A stretch of DNA of 64,000 nt from Eubacteriales bacterium (GTDB taxonomy: Bacteria > Bacillota > Clostridia > Christensenellales > Aristaeellaceae). The stretch spans positions 1 through 64,000 of the forward strand of contig JAQUWD010000013.1 of NCBI GenBank assembly GCA_028693055.1, read 5' to 3'. Below are positions 42,306 to 50,217 of the stretch, in pieces; the first letter of the stretch is position 1; each line of letters starts with the position of its first letter. The notes under the pieces were generated by a model. The model was not told where the DNA came from. It was given only the letters and a program-made list of their open reading frames with translations, and searched no databases. The position numbers were made by a program, and so were the translations under genes.

Positions 42306-43768
42306 CAAGGCTGGAACAAGCATTGAAACCAATGAGCAGCCGAATGAAGCTGCAGCGTACGGCGGAATGGGCGGTCATTGGCTTGCTGGTGGGTATGATC
42401 GGCGCGCTTCTTATGCGGATTGCATCGTTCCTCTGGCTGTTTCCCAAGGTGTGGCTATGGAGCGCTGTTAGCTTTTGCGGGGTTCCCCTTCTGTGCGCGT
42501 TGATTTCTTGGGTATGGCCTATTGCCGTCATCGACGCAGCGCGCAAGGTGGATGCTGCCGGCTTGGAGGCGCGGCTGCAAACGGCGCTGATGCTAAAGGA
42601 GAGCAGTACGCCCATGGCGGAGCTGCAACGGCAGGATGCGTTGAAGCATTTGGAAACGGTAAACCCTAAGCAGATTTTTCCTCTCAAGCTTTCCCGTATC
42701 CTTCTGCTATCTACGTTGACGTGCATGCTCGCCTATGGCTTGTCTTTCCTGATCCCCAACCCTCAGGAGAGCGTTTTAAGCGCTCGCGCAGCCTTCCAAC
42801 AGGAAATGACGAAGCAGGCGGAGCTGTTGGACGAGGGCGCTGTGAAACTGGACGCGACGGAGCCGCAAACCCCGGAGCTACGGAAAATTCTAAGCGATTT
42901 ATCCATGGAGCTGCGCAAGGCGGAGGAGCCGCGCACGGCGCTAAACGCTGTAGACGAAGCGGAGCGGCGAATTGAACGATTGCAAGCCGCTACCCGCGAG
43001 GACGCGTTGTCCGCTATGGAGAATAAAGGAATGAGCGACGTTGCAACGGCGCTGGAAAACGGGGACGAGGAAACCGCCAAGCAGCTGTTGTCCCAACAGA
43101 ATGAGCAAAACGCTGCTAACGCCTTAAACCAAGCGGCTCGGGCGGCGGTTGACGCAGCAGCGGCGCAGTCTCTTACCCAAGCGGCGCAAGCGATGCAAAG
43201 CGGGGATTTGACTGCGGCGCTAAATGCATTGCAATCCGCCGCCGCGGGAACCAGCAGCGTTACCCTACAGGCAGCGGCGCTGAACAATATGGTACGCATG
43301 GCTGCGGCTGCCGTCGGCTCCAGCCAAATGGCTATGATGACCGGCACAGGTAGTCAGAATGGTCAAGGAGGAGCTGGCAGCTCGGCCATTGCCGCGCTAA
43401 CGGGAGGGGGCTCCGGCGCGGGAAAGGGGAGCTCTAACAAGGACGGCGGCTATCGGGAAGCTAACGGCCTTAGCGCAACCACCCCAACCCAAGAGGGCAG
43501 CCTTACGTTGGAGGACTATGAATCCATTTATGACCCCACCCGTTTAAACCGGGAAGGGGAGAGCGTACAAACCAAAGGAAAGATAGGGGAAGGCGAGATT
43601 TCCGAGATCACTGCCGGTGCCGGATTGGGAACCGTGGAGGAGAGCGTGCCTTATCGTCAGGTGATCACCGAATATGAAGAAACGGCGGTAACGGCTGCAC
43701 AGAATGCCGATCTACCCCTATACGCCCAGAAATGGGTGCAGGACTATTTTAGCGCGTTGAGCGAGTGA
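42302..43768 (+). CDS. Coiled, Ala/Gln-rich membrane protein of the MoxR-VWA operon
   Basis: This 488-residue protein has two N-terminal helices (about 22-45 and 50-72) and a third near 135-155, then a long helical region rich in Ala, Gln and Glu (about 170-350). A Gly/Ser-rich linker follows, then a conserved-looking end (VPYRQVITEYEETAVTAAQN, then LPLYAQKWVQDYFSAL). Layout resembles DUF4175-like proteins next to MoxR/BatA genes, whose end motif (YxxVxxEY...LPxxxxxxVxxYF) is similar. It probably links membrane and cytoplasmic or extracytoplasmic parts of the complex. Confidence 0.6.
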   Translation: MTRLEQALKPMSSRMKLQRTAEWAVIGLLVGMIGALLMRIASFLWLFPKVWLWSAVSFCGVPLLCALISWVWPIAVIDAARKVDAAGLEARLQTALMLKESSTPMAELQRQDALKHLETVNPKQIFPLKLSRILLLSTLTCMLAYGLSFLIPNPQESVLSARAAFQQEMTKQAELLDEGAVKLDATEPQTPELRKILSDLSMELRKAEEPRTALNAVDEAERRIERLQAATREDALSAMENKGMSDVATALENGDEETAKQLLSQQNEQNAANALNQAARAAVDAAAAQSLTQAAQAMQSGDLTAALNALQSAAAGTSSVTLQAAALNNMVRMAAAAVGSSQMAMMTGTGSQNGQGGAGSSAIAALTGGGSGAGKGSSNKDGGYREANGLSATTPTQEGSLTLEDYESIYDPTRLNREGESVQTKGKIGEGEISEITAGAGLGTVEESVPYRQVITEYEETAVTAAQNADLPLYAQKWVQDYFSALSE

Positions 43769-43781
43769 GGAGGAATCGCGT

Positions 43782-44762
43782 ATGATACCCGAAGAACAGA
43801 TAGAGAGCTTTAAGGAACAGATCAATCGAATCCGGGCTGAAATCAAAAAGGAAATCATCGGACAGGAGCCGGTGGTGGAGCAGCTGTTAACCGCTATGAT
43901 CGCCGGAGGAAACGTGCTTTTGGAGGGCGTGCCGGGCTTGGGCAAGACCAGACTGGTGCGCGCCCTTTCCCAATCGCTGGAGCTGCCCTTTAGCAGAATT
44001 CAGTTTACGCCCGATTTGATGCCCGCCGATATTACGGGTACGAACATCATTGTGAAAACCGAAAACGGAAACGAGTTCCGCTTCCAGGAGGGGCCTCTTT
44101 TTTCCTCTATTGTGTTAGCGGACGAAATTAACCGCGCCACGCCCAAGACCCAAGCCGCGCTTTTGGAGGCGATGCAGGAGCATTCCGTTACCGTGGCAGG
44201 GGAAACCCACGCGCTGAACGAGCCGTATTTTGTGCTGGCTACCCAGAACCCCATGGAGCAGGAGGGAACCTATCCGTTGCCGGAGGCCCAGCTAGACCGT
44301 TTTATGCTAAAAATCTTGGTTGGCTTCCCCAATATGGAGGAGCTATCGCAAATCGTGGGGCTGACTACGGTTCCCCAAACGGAGCACGCCCAAGCGGCGG
44401 CTAACGGTGAAACGCTGCTTCGCCTGCGAGCGGTGGCGCAGGAGGTTCCCATCGCACAGGCTGTGCGGGAGTATGCCTTGCGGCTGGTGCTGTGGACCCA
44501 CCCGGAGCTGCCGGAAAGCCCTGAAAAAGTACGCTCCGCGCTGCGCTTTGGCGCAAGCCCGCGAGCGGCGCAGGCGTTGATTGCCACCGCACGGGTTCGG
44601 GCGCTGATGCAGGGACGCTACAATGTGGCCTTCGAGGATATCGAGGCGCTGGCTCCCGCCTGTTTGCGCCACCGGATTGCCCTGAGCTTTGAGGGCATGG
44701 CCATGGGAGAAACAGCCGAGGGAATCATTGCGGAGCTGCTAAAGACTCTGCCCCGTGGGTGA
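43782..44762 (+). CDS. MoxR-family AAA+ ATPase
   Basis: This 326-residue chaperone-like ATPase has Walker A EGVPGLGKTR near 47, Walker B IVLADEINRATPKTQAALLEAM near 109, sensor 1 in VLATQNPMEQEGTYPLPEAQLDRF and the lid with GASPRAAQALI. MoxR proteins remodel complexes that contain VWA proteins, and three partners follow directly (DUF58, two VWA proteins). A GAGGAGGAATCGC site precedes ATG. Confidence 0.95.
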   Translation: MIPEEQIESFKEQINRIRAEIKKEIIGQEPVVEQLLTAMIAGGNVLLEGVPGLGKTRLVRALSQSLELPFSRIQFTPDLMPADITGTNIIVKTENGNEFRFQEGPLFSSIVLADEINRATPKTQAALLEAMQEHSVTVAGETHALNEPYFVLATQNPMEQEGTYPLPEAQLDRFMLKILVGFPNMEELSQIVGLTTVPQTEHAQAAANGETLLRLRAVAQEVPIAQAVREYALRLVLWTHPELPESPEKVRSALRFGASPRAAQALIATARVRALMQGRYNVAFEDIEALAPACLRHRIALSFEGMAMGETAEGIIAELLKTLPRG

Positions 44763-44766
44763 CAGC

Positions 44767-45627
44767 ATGCTTAGCGATCAGTTTTTAAGCCGGCTGGACG
44801 CGTTGAATCTGCGGATGAAGCAGCCGGCGGGCGGTGGCTCCGGCGGTCTGCGACGTTCCAAAGCGCTGGGCAGCAGCGTGGAGTTTTCCGATTTTCGGGA
44901 ATACGTCCATGGCGACGATCTGCGGCGGGTGGATTGGAACGCTTATGCTCGCTTCGACCGTTTGTTTTTGAAGCTGTTCATGGAGGAGCAGGAGCAGCGG
45001 GTGCATTTGATCGTGGACGACAGCGCTTCCATGGCGGAGCCCACACGTTGGGAATGTGCCAAAAAGCTATTGGAAACAATCAGCTACTTGGCGTTGAGCG
45101 GCTCGGATACGGTGACGCTCTACGCCCTGTCCGACAATTCCGAGCGCCATACTCGACCCTTAAGCGGTCGTTTTTCCTACCCGCAGGCGGTGGATTTTTT
45201 AGAGGGACTGCACCCGTCAGGGATAACCTCCTTCAACCGTCAATTGCCTTTATTACCCCTGAGCCAAGGGCGGGGCGTAACGGTAGCGGTCAGCGATTTG
45301 CTTTTGGAGGACGGATATGATCGTGGGCTACAATCCCTTCTCTATCGCAAGCAGGAAAGCTGCTTGGTGCATTTGTTAAGCCGGGAGGAATGGGAGCCCA
45401 CGCTGGAAGAGACGACAGAGCTTTGGGACAGCGAAACCGGAGAACGGCTGACGCTGGACGCGAGCTATGAACTGTTGAAGCGCTACCGGGAAAAGGTAAC
45501 GGGATATGTGAAGGAGGTGGAGAAATTCTGCCTCCGCTATGGCGTTACCCACAGCTTCTTGATACCGCAGGACGATTGCGAGGCCCAGCTGCTGCGGGAG
45601 CTGAGCCGAATCGGCCTGATTGGCTGA
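44767..45627 (+). CDS. DUF58 domain-containing protein
   Basis: This 286-residue cytoplasmic protein has the DUF58 core: SVEFSDFREYVHGDDLRRVDWNA near 35-57 and LFLKLFMEEQEQRVHLIVDDS, with a VWA-like DDSASM. It starts about 4 bases after moxR; an upstream GTG (44755) would overlap moxR but lacks a site. It is the usual partner of MoxR and of the BatA-like protein next. Confidence 0.9.
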   Translation: MLSDQFLSRLDALNLRMKQPAGGGSGGLRRSKALGSSVEFSDFREYVHGDDLRRVDWNAYARFDRLFLKLFMEEQEQRVHLIVDDSASMAEPTRWECAKKLLETISYLALSGSDTVTLYALSDNSERHTRPLSGRFSYPQAVDFLEGLHPSGITSFNRQLPLLPLSQGRGVTVAVSDLLLEDGYDRGLQSLLYRKQESCLVHLLSREEWEPTLEETTELWDSETGERLTLDASYELLKRYREKVTGYVKEVEKFCLRYGVTHSFLIPQDDCEAQLLRELSRIGLIG

Positions 45628-45643
45628 CGATGGAGGGACCGAT

Positions 45644-47425
45644 ATGCAATGGCTGAATCCTGCGGGCGCATGGGCGTTTGCGTTTCTTGCGCCTGTGGTG
45701 GCGTTGTACTTACTGAGGAAGAGGGCGAAACGGAAGGAGGTACCCAGCCTGTTTTTGTGGCGCTTTGCGCAAAACCAAAGCGAACAAAACCGACCGTTTC
45801 AAAAGCTAAAAAGCAAGCTATTGCTATGGCTTCAACTGCTGCTGGTACTTTTGCTGGCTTTTGGCTTGATGCGGCCCGCTTCCGTAGGCGGCAGCCGAGG
45901 TGAAACGGCGCTGATTTTTGACCTTTCCGCCAGCATGCAGACGACCCAAGACAATCAAAGCCGTATGGATCAGGCAAAGCTGGCGGCGTATGAAATACTG
46001 GACGCTATGGGGGACGAGGACGCTGTGACGGTGATCACGGCGGGCAGCGATTTGGGGCAGCCGGTATCACGCTCCACGGACCATGCCATGGCTCGACGGG
46101 TGATCGGCGGGTTGAAAGCAGAAAACGGTACCGCCGATGTGGAAGCAGCGGTAGCGTTGGCGCAGGCTATGGGGCGTGATTTGCCTGCACTTTCCGTGGT
46201 GGTGCTGTCGGACAGCTACAAAACCGACTTGAGTACTGTTTCGGTAAAAGCGGGTAGCCAGCCAGCCGATAACCGAGGGATTCTTTCCTTACGGTTGACC
46301 CGGCAGGAAACGGGAATGACCCCCTTTGCACCGGTGCAAAATTGGGGGCAGGCGGGCTCAGCCACGCTGGAATGCTATGGGGACGACGTGCTTTGTGATA
46401 TACGCACCATTCCCCTAGAAAAGGATGGCGTTACCACCGTTCGCTTTGCGTTGCCCTTGGAAACGGAGCAGGCTAAAGTCTGCTTTACGCAGGGCGACAG
46501 CTTGACGGCGGACGACGTGCGGTATGCCGCAGCGCCTGTGGAGGACAAGCGACGGGTTCTCTTGGTGACCGAAAGCAATATTTTTTTGGAAAAGGCGTTA
46601 GGCTTGCGAAGCGATTTAACCGTCACCAAAGCAAGCCTGGAGGACGCTGAAAACGCAGAAGGCTTCGATCTATATTTATATGACGGGCTGCTGCCGGAGA
46701 CGCTTCCAGCATCGGGGGCGCTTTTGTGCGTCAACCCGCCTTCTGCGGTGCTGGACGTCGTCCCTCAGGAACAAAAGGAGGGCAGCGGCATTCTTCGGGC
46801 GGCTAGCGGAGAGATAGGCGATCAAATCAGCCAGCATCTGCTGCTGTCGGATATTGCACTGCGCGTTTATCATCCGCTGGAAGGCGGAGCCGCTGTGTTG
46901 ACCGTGGGCGGAGATACAATTATATCCTTCACAAGCGCGGAGGGACGGAGAGCCGCCGTGCTGGGCTTTGATCTGCATGACAGCAATCTTCCCTTGAAGG
47001 CTGATTTCCCGGTGCTGATTCAAAACCTTCTCCATGCGCTTTTACCGGAGCAGACCGCTCGCATGACTGGGGAAAGCTGCGGGCAAAGGGTAACGCTGGT
47101 TCCCGACGATCGGGCGGTATCTGTAAGCGTGCTCACGCCCAGCGGCCGCACCGTGCTTCCTGAAGGAACTATGCTTTCCGATACCCAAGAAATCGGCCTG
47201 TATACCATGGTAGAAACCCGGGCAGACGGTACGGAAGCCCGTTCCTCCTTTGCCCTGCATATTCCTCGGGAGGAAAGCGACACAACGGCGGTTATCGAGA
47301 GCGTTGAGGCGCGGACGGGCGAAGGGGCGGAGCGAAGCGTTGGCTATGAATGGGGAACTTGGATTTTGCTGGCGGCTTTATGCGTGCTGCTGCTGGAATG
47401 GGAGGTGAGCCGTCGTGGGGCTTGA
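45644..47425 (+). CDS. BatA-like VWA membrane protein
   Basis: This 593-residue protein has the BatA N-terminal pair of helices (about 8-24 and 55-75) with LYLLRKRAKRKEVPSLFLW between. A VWA domain (about 85-250) follows, with a complete MIDAS start DLSASM (DxSxS). A middle amidotransferase-like or beta region and a carboxyl helix (about 570-588, WGTWILLAALCVLLLEW) complete it. The VWA domain should face outside. The stop overlaps the next gene by 11 bases. Confidence 0.85.
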   Translation: MQWLNPAGAWAFAFLAPVVALYLLRKRAKRKEVPSLFLWRFAQNQSEQNRPFQKLKSKLLLWLQLLLVLLLAFGLMRPASVGGSRGETALIFDLSASMQTTQDNQSRMDQAKLAAYEILDAMGDEDAVTVITAGSDLGQPVSRSTDHAMARRVIGGLKAENGTADVEAAVALAQAMGRDLPALSVVVLSDSYKTDLSTVSVKAGSQPADNRGILSLRLTRQETGMTPFAPVQNWGQAGSATLECYGDDVLCDIRTIPLEKDGVTTVRFALPLETEQAKVCFTQGDSLTADDVRYAAAPVEDKRRVLLVTESNIFLEKALGLRSDLTVTKASLEDAENAEGFDLYLYDGLLPETLPASGALLCVNPPSAVLDVVPQEQKEGSGILRAASGEIGDQISQHLLLSDIALRVYHPLEGGAAVLTVGGDTIISFTSAEGRRAAVLGFDLHDSNLPLKADFPVLIQNLLHALLPEQTARMTGESCGQRVTLVPDDRAVSVSVLTPSGRTVLPEGTMLSDTQEIGLYTMVETRADGTEARSSFALHIPREESDTTAVIESVEARTGEGAERSVGYEWGTWILLAALCVLLLEWEVSRRGA

Positions 47426-50096
47426 TTTTTCGTATCCGTGGGCGCTGCTGCTAGCGCCAGCAGGGGTTGCGGCGGTTTGGCTGATCGACCGGCGGTATCG
47501 TTTATCCGCACCGTCCCTCAAGCGTAAAGCAACCCTATGGGCGCGAACGGCGTTGGTGATCGTTTTGGCGCTGGCGATTGCCGCGCCTTCCTTGCTGACG
47601 GCCTCCGGGCAAACCATCCGCTGGATTCTGCTGGACGTATCGGATTCCGCCAAGGCTAGCCAAAAGGAGCGAGAGACAGCCGTTGCGCAGGCCCTGTCTA
47701 CGCTGCCGATGGGCGAACAGGTGGGAATGATCACCTTTGGCAATGGAGCCATGGTAGAAAAGACCCCCAGCGCAGAAACCGCCTTTTCTGGCGTTCAAAC
47801 CGTTGTGAAAGGGGACGCTAGCTCGCTGGACGACGCGCTGCTGCTGGCAAACGCTTTAACGCCAGCCGATGGCGCGGCGGGCATTACGGTTGTCAGCGAT
47901 GGTAACGTATCGGTTGGACAAGCGGCTGCCGGGATAATGACGGCTCGTGGAATGACGGTGGACAGCCTGACCTATGCTCCCGAAGAAAGCAGCGATGCGC
48001 AGATTAGCCAGCTGTTAGCGCCCAGTCAGGTATACGAGGGGCAGAGCGTGACCTTAGAGGCTGTTATCGACGCGAGCGCCGCTATGAGCGGAACGCTGGC
48101 GCTGTACCAAAACGGTGTGATGACCGCCAGCCGTGAAATAACGCTGCAAAAGGGAGAAAATCGCTTCGCCTTTCGTGAGACGGCGCAAACCACCGGCGTT
48201 GTTACCTATGAAGCCCGATTGCTAGCGCAGGGCGACAGCCAAAGCCGAAACAACAGCGCCGCAGCCTATGTGCGCGTTAGCGGCGCACCCAAGCTGCTAT
48301 TGGTATCCGACAGTGACAGTGTGAAGTCGCTATACGAGGCGGCAGGAATGATGCCGGAGCTGATCCGTCCGGCAGAGCTGCCTGCTGCTGCGGAGGACTA
48401 TTTGGCCTACGACGCTGTGATCCTGAACAACGTGGATTTTGACGCGGCGTCCGAGCAGCAGTGGACAGCGCTTGACAGCGCCGTGCGCACGCTGGGCCGT
48501 GGACTTTGCGTGCTGGGCGGTGATCAGAGCTATGCGCTGGGCGGCTATCGCGGCACCGTATTGGAAGAGCTACTGCCGGTGCGTATTGACGTAAAGAACA
48601 AGCTACAGCTGCCGTCCCTATCGCTGATCATCGCCATCGATAAATCCGGCAGTATGACTACGGGGCAGTATGGCACCGCCCGGATTGAGGTAGCCAAGGA
48701 GGCGGCGATCAGCGCCTTGCAGGTGTTGACGGAGCGAGATTTCATCGGCGTGATCGGCTTTGACGAGGCAGCTAAATGGGTAGTTCCCTTTCAGCAGGTG
48801 ACGGACGCAGCGGCGATAGAGTCCATGATTGGTACGCTGCGAGCGGACGGCGGCACGGCCTTCTATTCCGCATTACAGCAATCCCTGGAGACCCTGCGAA
48901 CGGCTTCTACAGCCCAAAAGCATGTGATTTTTCTTTCGGATGGGCAGCCCGGAGACAGCGGCTTTGAAGAGCTGGTAGCGGCTATGCGACAGGAGAACAT
49001 TACGGTAACCACCGTAGCCGTTGGCAGCGACGCGGATCAACGGCTTATGTACCGCTTGTCCTCCATCGGTGGAGGCAGAAGCTATCAGGCGGACGAGTTT
49101 TCCAATGTGCCTAAGATTTTTGCAAAGGAAACCATGATGGCGGGAGGCAGCTATGTGCAAAACCGGGTTTTTACCCCGGTGATCACAGAAACCTCTGCGT
49201 TGACTGATTTTGCGGGCTTCCCATCCTTGACGGGCTATTTAAGCGCGACGGATAAGGATACAGCCGTGGCGTCCTTGGTCAGCGATACGGAGGACCCGCT
49301 GCTGGCTCGTTGGAATGTAGGCGCGGGCAAGGTGATCAGCTGGCTCAGCGACGCGCAGGGCGCGTGGACAGAAAGCTTCCTGCGCTGGGATAACGCAGCC
49401 GCTTTCTTTGGCGGCATGGCTGCGGCTGTGATTCCCGGTGCAGATCGGGAAGGGGTGCTGGACGCACGGGTAACCGACGACCAAATGAACATCGTTTACA
49501 CCACGGAGGATCGTGGCGAGGATGAACTGATCACTGAGGTGACGGTGATTGCGCCGGACGGCAGCGAGCAGACGGTTCCCCTGCACGAGGTGGAGCCGGG
49601 CGTGTACGAAGGCGCGGCGCAGGCAGAACAGGAGGGCGCTTATGCTTTTCGTCTGACCCAAGCAAAGGAGAATGAGACGCTGCGCACCCAAGAAAGCGGC
49701 GCGGTAAAGAGCTATGCCGGAGAGTACGATCTCCGAGAAAACCATTTCGCCGAGCTGCCCGAATTGGTGACGGCAACCGGCGGCAGAACGCTTCAAACCG
49801 GCGATGGCCTTTGGGACAGCCCCATTGAAGCCGTCCGAGCCCGTCAGAGCTTGCGGACGATGCTGTTATGGTGGACGTTATGCCTGCTGCTGCTGGATAT
49901 TGCGCTTCGGAAGCTGAGCTGGGAGGACAAGCTTTACGCCCTGCTGGGGAAAAGGCAGCCGGAAAAAACGGTCAAGCCCGTTGTAGCAAAGCCAAAGCCT
50001 CCTACTAAGGGAGAAAAAGCCAAGGAAAAGCAACGAGCCGCTAACGAAACCGCCAGTGCGCTATTGAATGCGCAAAAGGCACGCCGAGGCGAATAA
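47415..50096 (+). CDS. Membrane protein with two VWA domains and an amidotransferase-like middle
   Basis: This 893-residue protein has two N-terminal helices (about 8-24, 40-62). The first VWA starts at DVSDSAKAS (about 75; MIDAS-type DxSxS). An alpha/beta amidotransferase-like segment (AYDAVILNNVDFD; LGRGLCVLGGDQSYALGG, about 330-380) follows. A second VWA starts at IAIDKSGSMTTG (about 415). A beta domain and a carboxyl helix (about 812-830) come next, then a basic cytoplasmic tail (KPKPPTKGEKAKEKQRA). The start is GTG 47415 inside the previous gene. Two MIDAS sites in one chain suggest a scaffold or receptor for the MoxR complex. It ends the operon. Confidence 0.8.
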   Translation: MGLDFSYPWALLLAPAGVAAVWLIDRRYRLSAPSLKRKATLWARTALVIVLALAIAAPSLLTASGQTIRWILLDVSDSAKASQKERETAVAQALSTLPMGEQVGMITFGNGAMVEKTPSAETAFSGVQTVVKGDASSLDDALLLANALTPADGAAGITVVSDGNVSVGQAAAGIMTARGMTVDSLTYAPEESSDAQISQLLAPSQVYEGQSVTLEAVIDASAAMSGTLALYQNGVMTASREITLQKGENRFAFRETAQTTGVVTYEARLLAQGDSQSRNNSAAAYVRVSGAPKLLLVSDSDSVKSLYEAAGMMPELIRPAELPAAAEDYLAYDAVILNNVDFDAASEQQWTALDSAVRTLGRGLCVLGGDQSYALGGYRGTVLEELLPVRIDVKNKLQLPSLSLIIAIDKSGSMTTGQYGTARIEVAKEAAISALQVLTERDFIGVIGFDEAAKWVVPFQQVTDAAAIESMIGTLRADGGTAFYSALQQSLETLRTASTAQKHVIFLSDGQPGDSGFEELVAAMRQENITVTTVAVGSDADQRLMYRLSSIGGGRSYQADEFSNVPKIFAKETMMAGGSYVQNRVFTPVITETSALTDFAGFPSLTGYLSATDKDTAVASLVSDTEDPLLARWNVGAGKVISWLSDAQGAWTESFLRWDNAAAFFGGMAAAVIPGADREGVLDARVTDDQMNIVYTTEDRGEDELITEVTVIAPDGSEQTVPLHEVEPGVYEGAAQAEQEGAYAFRLTQAKENETLRTQESGAVKSYAGEYDLRENHFAELPELVTATGGRTLQTGDGLWDSPIEAVRARQSLRTMLLWWTLCLLLLDIALRKLSWEDKLYALLGKRQPEKTVKPVVAKPKPPTKGEKAKEKQRAANETASALLNAQKARRGE

Positions 50097-50130
50097 GAGT
50101 TGTAAAGAAACGGTGAACAATGAGGTTTCT

Positions 50131-50156
50131 CAACGATTTTTGGAAATCTGTCGTTG
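50131..50156. repeat. Inverted repeat at the FtsX-like promoter
   Basis: CAACGA (50131-50136) and TCGTTG (50151-50156) are inverted around a 14-base spacer. The right arm overlaps the -35 box, so it could be a regulator site. Confidence 0.4.
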
Positions 50157-50182
50157 GAAAACCAACAGGGGCACGGTATAAT
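50154..50182 (+). promoter_or_regulatory. Sigma-A promoter of the FtsX-like permease gene
   Basis: TTGGAA (50154-50159) and a perfect TATAAT (50177-50182) are 17 bases apart, 36 bases before ATG 50218. This shows the gene can be expressed apart from the upstream VWA operon. Confidence 0.8.
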
Positions 50183-50217
50183 TCCTCCATCAGCAAAGCG
50201 CGGACGGAGGGATGAAC

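Noticed and set aside
45649..45903. Cys-rich plus-frame stretch overlapping the BatA-like gene start
   Set aside because: It overlaps the confident BatA-like gene in another frame and has no ribosome site.
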